A stretch of DNA of 64,000 bases from Paenibacillus ginsengarvi (GCF_003626695.1 NZ_RBAH01000008.1:62001-126000), one strand, 5' to 3'. Shown: positions 25,612 to 33,953, counted from the stretch's first letter. Notes: generated from the letters alone by a model not told the origin. Made by a program: numbers and translations.

Positions 25612-26259
25612 GTGCAAAATCAATCCTTTATGAACAATAGCTTTCAGCAGTCTTCGAATGGTTCGGGCAGCGCGCAAAACTCGTTTAACAAACAGGCGCC
25701 GAAATACCAGCCGGTTGGTTTCGTCACATCGATGTACGATCAAAGCCAAGGCCGGCAAAATTTCGGAGCCGCTCAAACGACGGGTAACCAGCAGCAAACG
25801 GCCCAAACGTTCCATACGTCCTCTTATCGCGGAAATCAACAAGGACACGATACGTATTTGCGCTCGGATTCCAAATCGCCGACCCAAAGCACCCAAAGCT
25901 TTAGCAGCCAGCCGTCGGCCGCCGGAACGAACTGGTCTTCGGGCCAGTCCGCACAGACGTTCCATACGGCGAACTATCGCGGCAGCCAGGCCGGACATGA
26001 CAACTATTTGCGATCCGATTCGCAGTGGCCGAGCCAGACCCAAAGCCAAAGTCAGAGCCAGTTCATCGGCAGCGGCATAACGTCCTCCTACAAAACCGGC
26101 ATTTCCGCTCAAGCCGGTCAAACGTATCAAAATCAAAACGCTCAATCGTTCCATACGGCGAATTATCGCGGCAACCAAGCAGGTCACGATCAATACCTGC
26201 GTTCCGATTCCGGCGCGCCTTCCTCCTATGGAGTTACAAGCTTTGGTAGCATGAAATAA
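25612..26259 (+). CDS. Repeat protein with three FHTANYRGNQAGHD.YLRSDS units (215 aa), function unknown
   Basis: The protein is rich in Gln, Ser and Asn and has no signal peptide, membrane helix or cysteine. Three copies of a 24-residue unit, AQTFHTANYRG(N/S)QAGHDxYLRSDS, lie at about residues 64-87, 114-137 and 177-200, joined by low-complexity Gln/Ser linkers. The strict His, Tyr, Arg, Asp pattern of the units suggests a structural or binding role, possibly in the spore or cell surface, but no family with known function was recognised. The GTG start follows GGAGG at 8 bases. The preceding 110 bases contain short GAGGAC direct repeats. Confidence 0.65.
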   Translation: MQNQSFMNNSFQQSSNGSGSAQNSFNKQAPKYQPVGFVTSMYDQSQGRQNFGAAQTTGNQQQTAQTFHTSSYRGNQQGHDTYLRSDSKSPTQSTQSFSSQPSAAGTNWSSGQSAQTFHTANYRGSQAGHDNYLRSDSQWPSQTQSQSQSQFIGSGITSSYKTGISAQAGQTYQNQNAQSFHTANYRGNQAGHDQYLRSDSGAPSSYGVTSFGSMK

Positions 26260-26275
26260 GAAAGCAGTAAAGTTT

Positions 26276-26322
26276 GAAGCACATCAAATGGAACCCGCAA
26301 GGGACTTTGATGTGCTTCTTCT
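26276..26322. terminator. Strong hairpin terminator between convergent genes
   Basis: A perfect 13-bp stem (GAAGCACATCAAA with TTTGATGTGCTTC) is followed by TTCTTTG on the plus strand. It ends the repeat-protein gene and probably also serves the minus-strand gene. Confidence 0.75.
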
Positions 26323-26325
26323 TTG

Positions 26326-26787
26326 TCACTGATAGTTGTTATTTTTCCTGCGAAACAAACGTACTACAAAAACGATAACAAGCAGCCAAAGCAGCATACT
26401 AACAATCGAAAGGAACGGAACTCCGAGCGAAAAGCCGGAAAACGGATTAAAAAGCGAGCCCAAAATCGTACCGAGAGCGAGCCCTCCGAACAAGCCGCCA
26501 AAGAAACCGCCAAAACCCGTTCGTGTCCCTGGCGTCGCTTTGGGGGCAGCCGGATTTCGCACCGTATTGTTCGGAGTGGCAGGGGTTGTGCGTGCCGGCG
26601 TTCCGATTCCGGGGTTGTAGCCTTGTCTCGGTGAACGGTAACTGCCGCCACGCTTGTAGGGTCTGACCGTATCGGCGTTTTCACTTGATGGCTCCTGCGC
26701 TTCGTACGATTGTTCCAAGGCGGCGGCTGGGGTGATGCCGGGCATGAGCAGTGGGATCAGCAGCAGGAACACGATCGTTTTATTCAT
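26326..26787 (-). CDS. Secreted/membrane protein with Gly-Phe-rich hydrophobic core (153 aa)
   Basis: The signal peptide (NKTIVFLLLIPLLMPGITPAAA) is followed by a basic Pro/Arg/Thr-rich extracytoplasmic stretch (about 40-85). A glycine-rich hydrophobic segment (FGGFFGGLFGGLALGTILGSLF) follows, then a second membrane helix (LSIVSMLLWLLVIVFVVRLF) and the tail RRKNNNYQ. The layout resembles the Gly-rich membrane part of Tim44-like bacterial proteins, but the domain itself is missing. Function unknown. ATG 26787 is preferred because the signal peptide begins there; its GGAGG is about 13 bases away. Confidence 0.6.
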   Translation of the reverse strand: MNKTIVFLLLIPLLMPGITPAAALEQSYEAQEPSSENADTVRPYKRGGSYRSPRQGYNPGIGTPARTTPATPNNTVRNPAAPKATPGTRTGFGGFFGGLFGGLALGTILGSLFNPFSGFSLGVPFLSIVSMLLWLLVIVFVVRLFRRKNNNYQ

Positions 26788-26999
26788 CCGCTTATAAGCA
26801 CCTCCACTTTGTAGCGTACCCATTCGTACCGGCCGCATACGGAGGCGGGCCTTTATTTCTTAGGAGGTAAAACTACGTCCAAGACGAGGTTTTTGTGATA
26901 AAATACACCAAATTGACGGGTACCTGAACCGCCGGTCTCCATGTATAATAAGAAGCATGAGGTACTTTCCTATAAAATTCGGTATCAGGAGGAATTCAG

Positions 27000-27095
27000 A
27001 TGATTATACTCCCGCCCTCAATCAAGGATACTAAAAAGCGTCCGTTCGGAAAAATTGTTATCGCCAACGATGCCAAGAGAGCGCAAACGAATTAA
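27000..27095 (+). CDS. Small peptide gene, 31 aa, overlapping the next gene
   Basis: A perfect AGGAGG lies 8 bases before ATG 27000. The frame encodes MIILPPSIKDTKKRPFGKIV... with a lysine-rich middle and ends in TAA at 27093-27095, sharing one base with the ATG of the next gene (TAATG). That overlap suggests translational coupling, and the downstream gene has no ribosome site of its own. The peptide has no signal or membrane helix. Its function is unknown; it could be a coupling leader or a partner of the next protein. Confidence 0.6.
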   Translation: MIILPPSIKDTKKRPFGKIVIANDAKRAQTN

Positions 27096-27631
27096 TGTCG
27101 TTTTTATTCAGACCGTGTAACTTCGAGATGGACTACGACGCTTACGTCAAGTTTTTGGTTAAGCATCAGGGGGAGCTGAATTTGCCGTATCCGTTTGCGG
27201 TCAAGTTTAGTTTTATAAGCAGTCCGTTACTATTCGGCAAAGGCCTGCTCGTCTTCTCGGAAGATCCGTACCAGATTGTCGGCGCCTTCGGATTCGTTTA
27301 CGGCACCGGCGCTGGCGAATACGAGGACCGGCATATTTGTCAGGTGGAGACAGCTTTTCTGCTTCCTGCCTACCGCTCATCTTCGCTGTTTGCAAAGACG
27401 CTGCTTTTTCTTGTGAAGGAAATAAAAGCCGGCAACCCGGACGTGGAGACGATCCAGTTCTGGGCTGCTGCGGACTGCGGAGGTCTGGAAGGTATCATTT
27501 CCAGAATGCGCCATATCCCGAGTTCGAAGCAGTTGCCCGTTAACGATCTTGTCTGTCATCAGGCACCCTTTCGTGATGTGCACCTGTTTGCAGAGCGATT
27601 CGAGAACCGCTTTCGGGACGCTTTCGAATGA
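27095..27631 (+). CDS. GNAT-like protein of unknown substrate (178 aa)
   Basis: A cytosolic alpha/beta protein beginning MSFLFRPCNFEMDYDAYVKFLVKHQGELNLPYPF. The strand-loop-helix around VGAFGFVYG and CQVETAFLLPAYRSSSLFAKTLLFLV (about 85-110) resembles the acetyl-CoA-binding core of GNAT acetyltransferases. The classical Q/RxxGxG/A loop is replaced by PAYRSSSLF, so activity is uncertain. It overlaps the 31-residue gene by one base and is probably translated by reinitiation. No target can be named. Confidence 0.6.
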   Translation: MSFLFRPCNFEMDYDAYVKFLVKHQGELNLPYPFAVKFSFISSPLLFGKGLLVFSEDPYQIVGAFGFVYGTGAGEYEDRHICQVETAFLLPAYRSSSLFAKTLLFLVKEIKAGNPDVETIQFWAAADCGGLEGIISRMRHIPSSKQLPVNDLVCHQAPFRDVHLFAERFENRFRDAFE

Positions 27632-27684
27632 ATGCCAAATAGACACCCTAATTCAGTAGGGTGTCCGGGATAATGGGATACCGG

Positions 27685-27709
27685 AGTCGCGAATCATCGC
27701 GGCTTTTTT
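27685..27709 (+). terminator. Intrinsic terminator
   Basis: AGTCGCG and CGCGGCT pair around AATCAT and are followed by TTTTT. A perfect 9-bp palindrome (GACACCCTA/TAGGGTGTC, about 27642-27665) lies just before it, right after the GNAT-like gene. Confidence 0.75.
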
Positions 27710-27721
27710 GTCGTACGCTTT

Positions 27722-27920
27722 TCAGCGGAAACGTACCGCGTAAGGGTGACTCGGATGCCCGTGCGGATACGGGTTCATGCTGCTCGTCTCCCGGGGTTGC
27801 TGCTGCTTCTGCATATGGGCCGCTTGGATACACGCGTCGGTCGGCCCGATAATGATCGTTTCGTTATGAAGCGGCTCAAGCGTTCTTCTTACTAATTCGG
27901 GGTCGAGGCAGTACGTATGG
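27722..27920 (-). pseudogene. Displaced C-terminal part of the cupin gene (frameshift)
   Basis: Immediately past the early stop of the cupin frame, the neighbouring frame continues as AHTYCLDPELVRRTLEP..., then TIIIGPTDAC and a His/Pro-rich tail, ending at the TGA at 27722-27724. This reads like the natural C-terminus of the cupin protein. Adding one G on the plus strand near 27918-27921 (minus-strand GCCAT to GCCCAT) would join the frames and give a protein of about 213 residues. It is either a real mutation or a sequencing error in the short G-run. Confidence 0.6.
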
Positions 27921-28362
27921 CGAGCACCTCGACCGGGGTTTTCGTAAGGATGTCGGAGCCGAGTATGTATTCGGGATAAGGGGCGTCAAAAATAGCGAGC
28001 AGGTGTGTGCCGTCTTCCAAAGCGACTTCCCAATGCCACCAGCCTTGCGGGATATTGGCAACCTGTCCCGGAGTGATACGGACGCTCGTAACGATATTGT
28101 TGAACGGATTGATCAGGGAAACGGCGGCAGCTCCCGAGATGCAGTAGACAAGCTCGGCCGCATTTGGATGATAATGCGGTTCTACGACATGCCCTTTGCT
28201 TAAATAAATATCCAGAATCGAGACATCGCCCAATGTGTTGAGATTGTCCCGGCCAAGCCGGTTTATGAAATTATCGGCATTTCTCGTAAACAGACGATTT
28301 TGATTCAAATCGAAAAAGTATTGAATGTTCGGGTTTGTGTAATCCATATAGGATATAGTCAT
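27892..28362 (-). CDS. Cupin-domain protein, truncated by a frameshift (156 aa as read)
   Basis: A single beta-barrel cupin. It begins MTISYMDYTNPNIQYFFDLNQNRLF and has the metal-binding histidine motif VVEPHYHPNAAELVYCISG (about 77-95) and a second motif with GWWHWEV. The family resembles spore-associated or oxalate-decarboxylase-like cupins of Bacilli. ATG 28362 follows GGGAGTGAAG; longer in-frame starts have no ribosome site. The frame ends early at TAG (27892), while the adjacent frame continues the homologous-looking tail to 27722. The full-length gene is probably one base short here. Confidence 0.7.
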   Translation of the reverse strand: MTISYMDYTNPNIQYFFDLNQNRLFTRNADNFINRLGRDNLNTLGDVSILDIYLSKGHVVEPHYHPNAAELVYCISGAAAVSLINPFNNIVTSVRITPGQVANIPQGWWHWEVALEDGTHLLAIFDAPYPEYILGSDILTKTPVEVLAIRTASTPN

Positions 28363-28733
28363 CTTCTTCACTCCCATCTGAGATGTTGGAAATACCATTA
28401 GAGAATATGCGCCGCCGCTGTTTTCATAACAATCGGCGGCGCGAAGAAGGTCCGTTAGCGTCGTTCGGGTTCGCTTCCCGTGTTCAAGCCGCTCCTGGTT
28501 CCAATGATCCATTCCCAATTAAGTGTTTATGCCTATATAAATTCACGAAACCACTGGATACAATTACATACTAGTATAAGAGCGAATAGGCATATAAGGA
28601 GCTTTAACGCAAGTACCGCCTAGTCTGACGACTATGACTTGTGTATCACAAGGGCTTATTCGTCGGAAGAAAGGTACAGGATTCTGTTAAAGCTCCTAGG
28701 GCTTTCGGCGGCAACTAAGGGAGGATCTGTAAG
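28363..28733. other. 371-base intergenic stretch with two inverted repeats
   Basis: It separates the divergent cupin and ankyrin genes. A perfect GCGCCGCCG/CGGCGGCGC palindrome with a 16-base loop lies at 28409-28442. A second perfect pair, TATGCCTAT (28528-28536) and ATAGGCATA (28586-28594), is spaced by 49 bases. Between and after these the DNA is AT-rich and may hold the promoters, but no convincing -35/-10 pair was found. No gene is seen. Confidence 0.5.
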
Positions 28734-29399
28734 ATGAGCAGCATTAGCGCAGGGGACGTGTACCGCGACCCGCTGGTTGCCAAGCTGGCGGAGGCAGCGG
28801 CAGCGGGCGACAGGGCGGGGATAAACACGCTTGTCCGGCTGGGAGCCGATGTGAATGCGCGCGGCGATGGCGGTGTCAGTCTGCTCCACTGGGCGCTTTT
28901 GCACCGCAATACGAATGGACTGATCGCGATTTTGTCGGCGGGGGCGAACCCCGCGCTGGTCGACGATCGCGGCAGAACGATTATGCACGATGCTGCTGAG
29001 CACGAAGATCCGGATCCGCTTATTGCTCTATTGATCGCCGGGGTGAATCCGGATCTGCGCCATGGATCGACCGGGCAAACGCCGCTGTTTACCGCGATTA
29101 TGTACGGCAACGAGCGGCAGTTTCGCGCACTGCTGTCGGCTGGAGCGGATGTGAATGCAGTAGATATGAACGGAAACCGTCCGCTTCATCATGCGGCGAA
29201 GGTGAATGATGCGGCTCGCGCCCTTGTGCTGCTGGAGCTGGGAGCCGATCCTCGCGCCTTGAACGGACAAGGGGTGACGTTTCAGCGATATATGAATATG
29301 ATGGACGACAAGCTGCGTACGCAGGCAGCCCGCGAAGCGAAGATGAGGCTGGATATGTGGCTGTACCACCATGGTATACCGCTGGAGCCGCGCTACTGA
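28734..29399 (+). CDS. Ankyrin-repeat protein (221 aa)
   Basis: About five ankyrin repeats cover residues 15-180. They have the typical GADVNARGDGGVSLLHWAL, GRTIMHDAAEH, GQTPLFTAIMYGN and GNRPLHHAAKV signatures spaced by about 33 residues. The remaining 40 residues are helical. There is no signal peptide, so it is probably a cytosolic protein-binding module. The partner is unknown and no enzyme domain is attached. The ATG follows AAGGGAGGATC. Confidence 0.82.
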   Translation: MSSISAGDVYRDPLVAKLAEAAAAGDRAGINTLVRLGADVNARGDGGVSLLHWALLHRNTNGLIAILSAGANPALVDDRGRTIMHDAAEHEDPDPLIALLIAGVNPDLRHGSTGQTPLFTAIMYGNERQFRALLSAGADVNAVDMNGNRPLHHAAKVNDAARALVLLELGADPRALNGQGVTFQRYMNMMDDKLRTQAAREAKMRLDMWLYHHGIPLEPRY

Positions 29400-29487
29400 C
29401 TTTGAGGAATTATTATATGAATAAGTTCGTCTCCGACAGCAAACCCTTACGTTGATCACCAATTTTTCGATGCAACGGGGGGTTATC

Positions 29488-30225
29488 ATGAAACGATTGA
29501 TTATGATTGCGGCCATATTGGCAGTGACAGGCTGTTCGAGTCAAAATATGCAAAGTAAGAAAGTTACTCCGAAGCAAGCGAAGGTGGAAGCTCCGTCCCG
29601 CAGCAGCAGCAATGCAAGCTTGACGCAAGCGTCATCCATCTCGACCGGCGGATCGGGAAGCCATATCATGCAGACGCCGGATGGAGCATCGAACTGGCTG
29701 GACTGGTACAATAATAATTTTCCGGCAGGCACTGGGAATCAGGCTTATCCATATCCGAATCAGGCAGCTAATCCCAATCCTTATCCGAGTCAACCGGCTA
29801 ATCCGAACCAGAACGCAACTCCGAATCCGTACGCGGGCCAGCAGCCGTCTGCCGATGCGTCCCAGTTTGCTCAGCAGGTGTTCGAGTTGGTCAATAAGGA
29901 ACGATCGAATGCAGGCCTAAGCCCGCTTACGATGAACAGCGGCCTCTCGAATGTGGCTATGGCCAAAGCGCAGGATATGTACAACAACAATTACTTCGAT
30001 CATCAGTCCCCGACCTACGGGTCTCCGTTCGACATGATGAAGCAGTTCGGGATCACCTATAATTCGGCCGGTGAGAATATAGCCAAGGGGCAGACAAGCG
30101 CCACGGAAGTAATGAATCAGTGGATGAACAGCCCCGGACATCGCGCCAACATTCTGAACGCCAGCTTCACTCAGATCGGGGTAGCCTACTATAACAGTGA
30201 GTGGGTTCAAGAATTTACGGGGTAA
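29488..30225 (+). CDS. CAP/SCP-domain lipoprotein, YkwD-like (245 aa)
   Basis: The signal peptide ends in VTGC (lipid-bound Cys16). A Ser/Thr linker and a Pro/Asn/Tyr-rich spacer with PNP(Y)PxQ repeats (about 85-125) follow. The C-terminal SCP/PR1 domain covers about 130-245: FELVNKERSNAGLSPL, YFDHQSPTYGSPFDMM, SAGENIAKG and MNSPGHRANILN. The conserved CAP histidines and glutamate are present. Such Bacillus proteins are surface or spore-associated with unknown chemistry. ATG 29488 is chosen because GGGGGG lies about 5 bases upstream; the earlier in-frame ATG would place extra residues before the signal peptide. Confidence 0.85.
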   Translation: MKRLIMIAAILAVTGCSSQNMQSKKVTPKQAKVEAPSRSSSNASLTQASSISTGGSGSHIMQTPDGASNWLDWYNNNFPAGTGNQAYPYPNQAANPNPYPSQPANPNQNATPNPYAGQQPSADASQFAQQVFELVNKERSNAGLSPLTMNSGLSNVAMAKAQDMYNNNYFDHQSPTYGSPFDMMKQFGITYNSAGENIAKGQTSATEVMNQWMNSPGHRANILNASFTQIGVAYYNSEWVQEFTG

Positions 30226-30258
30226 GCGGCAAACCGGAATTTCGTAAATGTACGGAAA

Positions 30259-30295
30259 AGGACCTCGCCTTCGCTTCACCCGCAGGCGGGGTCCT
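30259..30295. terminator. Hairpin terminator between convergent genes
   Basis: AGGACCTCGCC and GGCGGGGTCCT pair over 11 bases. On the minus strand it is followed by TTTTCC and fits as the end of the AraC gene; the plus side has only ATTT. Confidence 0.6.
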
Positions 30296-30308
30296 GATTT
30301 GCGTTCGC

Positions 30309-31166
30309 TCAGGTTTCAACTGTAACCGAAGAGGGGGAATACCCCCGGAATCGTTTGAATTGCTTGGAAAACGAATACGGATCGGGGTATCCTACTATCG
30401 CCGACATTTCCTTCACTTTATAGGTCGAATGCTTCAGCAGATATTCGGCATACTCCATTGTTTTCCTCATCTGATATTCCTTCACCGGCATTCCGACGGA
30501 TTGATGAAACAATTTGGAGCAGTAACTGGGAGACAATCCGGCCAAATCCGCCAGTTCCTTAAGTATAGTCCGTTCCGCCGGATGGTCATCGATGTACTTC
30601 TTCACCTTCATGATGCCCGGATGGACCGGGCTGCCGCTCCTGCTGCCTTTATAGTCTGCATATATAGCCGCAAGCGCTCTGCATAGGGCGGCGTGAACGA
30701 ACAGATCCTTGGTGACGGAGCTTTCGAGTTGGCTGTACGTATAAACCGATTCAAACAGCTGCTGAATCGAAACGCCGTTTCGCGGCGAAAAGTAAAAGTG
30801 GAAGGGCTCTACACGCGATGGAACAAAGGTATCCGCAGCCGGATGATACAACCTGAAGCGCATCGGAAAAAAACGCAGCGTCGTTTTCTTCCTGCGGTAT
30901 GCCTGGTGCTTCACACCGTTCATCAGAAACAGCAGACGATTCGGAACGAGTTCGATCGGCACATCCTCCACAACGTAAGTTCCTTCACCAGAAACGACAT
31001 ACAGCATGTGAATATCGTCCAGCACCCTCTCCGGAATGAGCCACTTCGAGTTGGGGCCGAGGCTAGCGTTGTACGACGCCTTGAGCCGGAACAAGTAAGG
31101 CTCCAGCATAACTTCTTTCATTAATAGCTCTAGCGATTGGAGAACGATAGCGCCGTTTTTTGACAT
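30309..31166 (-). CDS. AraC-family transcriptional regulator (285 aa)
   Basis: The N-terminal sensor region covers about 1-180 (WLIPERVLDDIHMLYVVSGEGTYVVED, a cupin-like strand pattern). The C-terminal double helix-turn-helix covers about 190-283 (LKELADLAGLSPSYCSKLFHQSVGMPVKEY and MSAIVGYPDPYSFSKQFKRFRGYSPS). It is divergent from the sulfatase gene, its most likely target, with a 229-base gap between them. The ATG has AGGGC at usable distance; an internal ATG (residue 16) is an alternative start. The ligand is unknown, possibly a sulfated sugar. Confidence 0.83.
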   Translation of the reverse strand: MSKNGAIVLQSLELLMKEVMLEPYLFRLKASYNASLGPNSKWLIPERVLDDIHMLYVVSGEGTYVVEDVPIELVPNRLLFLMNGVKHQAYRRKKTTLRFFPMRFRLYHPAADTFVPSRVEPFHFYFSPRNGVSIQQLFESVYTYSQLESSVTKDLFVHAALCRALAAIYADYKGSRSGSPVHPGIMKVKKYIDDHPAERTILKELADLAGLSPSYCSKLFHQSVGMPVKEYQMRKTMEYAEYLLKHSTYKVKEMSAIVGYPDPYSFSKQFKRFRGYSPSSVTVET

Positions 31167-31395
31167 GAGATAGCCCTGCCTTTGCGATCGATGCTTTTAT
31201 ACTACTGACGGATTCACGGCGTGTCAACCAAGAGGTGGGCTATTTAGGTCGTCCTCATTTGTGTGCGTTTTTTGACATGCTATTCGCTAGTTGTGACATT
31301 GGCCCTCGTTGCTCGTTCCGATAGACTAGGGATGCTTGACGAATTCATGAAGCATCCTGGATAGAACCAATAATGCTTGAAAGCGAGGCTAACCG

Positions 31396-32790
31396 ATGAA
31401 GGAACAACCACAAGCGAATGTCGTCTTTATTATAGCGGACGATCATCGCGGCGATGCGATAGGCGCTTTCGGCAGCGAAACGGTGCAGACGCCGGTATTG
31501 GACAGGCTGGCGGCAGAAGGAACCGCTTTTCGCAATATGCATATATTCGGCGGTTTGACCGGGGCGCTGTGCGCTCCGAGCAGGGCATGCGTCCATACGG
31601 GGAAGTCGATTTTCCGGGCGATGATCGCCAAGGACGGGAGCGGCTGGGTTCATTCGAATACGATTCGACCGGATGTCTGCCTGATGCCGCAGCGGTTGCG
31701 CGAAGCCGGGTACCGGACCCATGCGGTCGGCAAATGGCATAACGATAAAGCGAGCTTCGCCCGCAGCTTCGAAGGCGGAGACAAGCTGTTCTTTTACGGC
31801 ATGAGCGATCATAACAAGGTTCCGGTGCAAGATTTCGACCCGTCGGGAGCTTACCCTCAGGAGCGCGAATATATCGCGTCCGGGTTTTCGACAGAGCTGT
31901 TCACCGATGCTGCCGTCGGCTTCATCGAGAACTACAGCGAAGAACGTCCGTTTTTCCTCCATCTTGCCTATACGGCGCCGCATGATCCGTGGATCGCTCC
32001 CGAGCCATATGCCAGCATGTACAACAAGTCGGACATTTCGCTTCCGGCGAATTTTCAGTCCAGGCATCCGTTCGATAACGGCGATCTGACCGTAAGGGAT
32101 GAGAAGCTGGCGGCGATACCGAGAGACGAGGACGAAATCCGCGGGCATATGGCCGCCTACTATGCGATGATTAGCCATATGGACGCACATATCGGCAAAG
32201 TGATCGACGCGCTGAAGGCCAAGGGTATATACGAAAATACGATTATCGTATATACGGCCGATCACGGGCTGGCCGTAGGTCAACACGGACTGATGGGTAA
32301 GCAGAACGTTTACGAACACAGCGTCCGCATTCCGTTTATCCTTCGCGGGCCGGGTATGGCGAGGGGGCGCCAGCAGGTTGAGATCGCCAGCAACATCGAC
32401 ATTTTCCCGACCGTAGCCGGATTATGCGGTGTAGAGATGCCTGCGGAAACGGACGGTGTTAGCCTGCTGCCGGTTGTTGCCGGGGAAAAGAGGGGCGTTC
32501 GCGATATCGTTTGTTCGGCGTACCGCGATGTACAGCGAATGGCGACGGACGGGCGCTGGAAGCTGATCCGTTATTACCGCTCGCGGGTAACGAACACCGG
32601 TACGGACACTTTGCAATTGTTCGATCTGCACCGCGACCCGTGGGAAACCGAAGATTTGTCGGCCGACCCTGCTTGCAGGGGGGAAATCGAACGTCTGGCC
32701 GAGCGGCTGTCCGGATGGATGAAGGCTTATGATGATATTATGGCTGGCGTGCCGGTTTTCCCGATTGCCGCAACAGAAGGTGCGCTCTAG
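31396..32790 (+). CDS. Sulfatase of the arylsulfatase type (464 aa)
   Basis: An alkaline-phosphatase-fold hydrolase. The metal-binding IIADDHRGD is at about 12-20. The active-site CxPSR signature is intact as C59-A-P-S-R63, followed by the conserved THTGK-type stretch (VHTGK), so the cysteine can become formylglycine. A second metal site is HYADHG-like (YTADHGLAVGQHGLMGK, about 292). No signal peptide is present, so it is probably cytosolic. It would remove sulfate from sulfated sugars or related esters; the exact substrate is unknown. The ATG follows GCGAGG. No maturase (anSME/FGE) gene lies in this window. The divergent AraC protein is the likely regulator. Confidence 0.88.
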   Translation: MKEQPQANVVFIIADDHRGDAIGAFGSETVQTPVLDRLAAEGTAFRNMHIFGGLTGALCAPSRACVHTGKSIFRAMIAKDGSGWVHSNTIRPDVCLMPQRLREAGYRTHAVGKWHNDKASFARSFEGGDKLFFYGMSDHNKVPVQDFDPSGAYPQEREYIASGFSTELFTDAAVGFIENYSEERPFFLHLAYTAPHDPWIAPEPYASMYNKSDISLPANFQSRHPFDNGDLTVRDEKLAAIPRDEDEIRGHMAAYYAMISHMDAHIGKVIDALKAKGIYENTIIVYTADHGLAVGQHGLMGKQNVYEHSVRIPFILRGPGMARGRQQVEIASNIDIFPTVAGLCGVEMPAETDGVSLLPVVAGEKRGVRDIVCSAYRDVQRMATDGRWKLIRYYRSRVTNTGTDTLQLFDLHRDPWETEDLSADPACRGEIERLAERLSGWMKAYDDIMAGVPVFPIAATEGAL

Positions 32791-32865
32791 GGCGATCGAG
32801 GCTATTGCGAACATAGGAGCGCAAAGGCGGGGATGGTTTGATGTCGCCCGCCAGCCTGGCCTGGC

Positions 32866-33056
32866 ATAGCGGAAGCGCTAGTTCCGTTATCGCTCGTAAG
32901 CGCCGCTGACAGAGGCGATAAAGGAAGCAAAAGTTCCGTTATGCCGGGAAATCGAGCCGAATCCGGCTCATTCCGTGAGCTTAGCGGAACTTCTTGTTCC
33001 GTTATAGGGAATTTGCCAATTGGAATGCAGCGATAGCGGAAGTTTCGGTTCCGTTA
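32866..33056. repeat. Cluster of four imperfect palindromes (TAGCGGAA...TTCCGTTA)
   Basis: Four short palindromes lie in the 442-base gap after the sulfatase gene: 32866-32890, 32918-32942, 32982-33004 and 33034-33056. Each has an ATAGCGGAA-type left arm and a TTCCGTTA right arm around a 5-7 base loop. The unit is conserved while the sequence between units is not. Nothing coding is seen in this gap. They look like a dispersed intergenic palindrome family. Confidence 0.65.
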
Positions 33057-33232
33057 AGCTCAAGCCAAACTAGGCTAAGCGATCAGTTTCCGCATTGACC
33101 CGATACCCTCCGCTAAAATACGAAGCTTTTTTACATAGACCATACACAAGCTTACATGACGTTAACATATACCCGGTATACTAAGGATGTATCGACACGC
33201 AATCATTACATCCAGATACAGGGAGATGAGTT

Positions 33233-33874
33233 ATGGGCATTCACACTTATTTCAGATCGTTAACGGAACTGGAACGCATTATTCGTTGTCCGGGCAAGTT
33301 CAAGTTCGAGGAGCATAGCGTCGCGGCCCATTCATGGAAAGTGGTCCAATATGCGAAAACACTGGCGGATATCGAGGAAACACACGGGGTGACGATTAAT
33401 TGGAAGAAGCTGTACCAGATTACGAGCAGCCACGATTACGGCGAAATTTTTATCGGGGATATCAAAACACCGGTCAAGCACGCTTCGCCGGAGCTCCGCT
33501 CATTAATTCAGCAAGTGGAGGAGGGCATGGTGTACAAGTTCATCGAGGAGCAAATTCCCGAAGCGTACAAGCCTATTTTTCACGACCAGCTGCGTGAAGG
33601 CAAGGACGATTCCGTTGAAGGCTTGATTCTCGAAGTGGCGGACAAAATGGATCAGGTGTACGAAGCGTTCGCCGAGCTGCAGAGGGGGAACACCGAGAAG
33701 GAATTCGTCGTCATGTACCGGAACGCTTTAATCAAAATCAAAAACATCGATTTGCACTGTGTCCGCTATTTCCTCGATTACATTCTCCCGGATATGGTAG
33801 GCGAACAGATTCTTTCCTCCGTCGATATTAAAAGGATTACGGAAGAAGCTTTGGCGATTACCGTCGCCGACTGA
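33233..33874 (+). CDS. HD-domain phosphohydrolase, YfbR-like (213 aa)
   Basis: The HD metal site is visible: His in EEHSVAAHSWKV (about 27-33), HD in SSHDYGEIFIGD (about 66-75) and a late Asp in EVADKMDQVYEA (about 137). The size and the spacing fit the YfbR/YGK1 group of 5'-nucleotidases, which dephosphorylate deoxynucleoside monophosphates. It is cytosolic and appears to be a single gene. The ATG follows GGGAGATGA. A -10 TATACT lies at 33177-33182 with a poor -35. Confidence 0.8.
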   Translation: MGIHTYFRSLTELERIIRCPGKFKFEEHSVAAHSWKVVQYAKTLADIEETHGVTINWKKLYQITSSHDYGEIFIGDIKTPVKHASPELRSLIQQVEEGMVYKFIEEQIPEAYKPIFHDQLREGKDDSVEGLILEVADKMDQVYEAFAELQRGNTEKEFVVMYRNALIKIKNIDLHCVRYFLDYILPDMVGEQILSSVDIKRITEEALAITVAD

Positions 33875-33953
33875 TCCTCGTTTTGCCAAAATCGTTTTAT
33901 TCTCCCGTTTCTTATGGAACTTCCACTTCAAAACAATCCCGGAAACAGCACGA

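Noticed and set aside
27648..27833. Minus-strand open frame of 61 codons after the cupin gene
   Set aside because: The frame of the displaced cupin tail fits protein-like sequence much better, while this frame has no ribosome site.
32866..33056. CRISPR array
   Set aside because: The units are short palindromes with variable spacing and only partly identical, and no cas genes are present.
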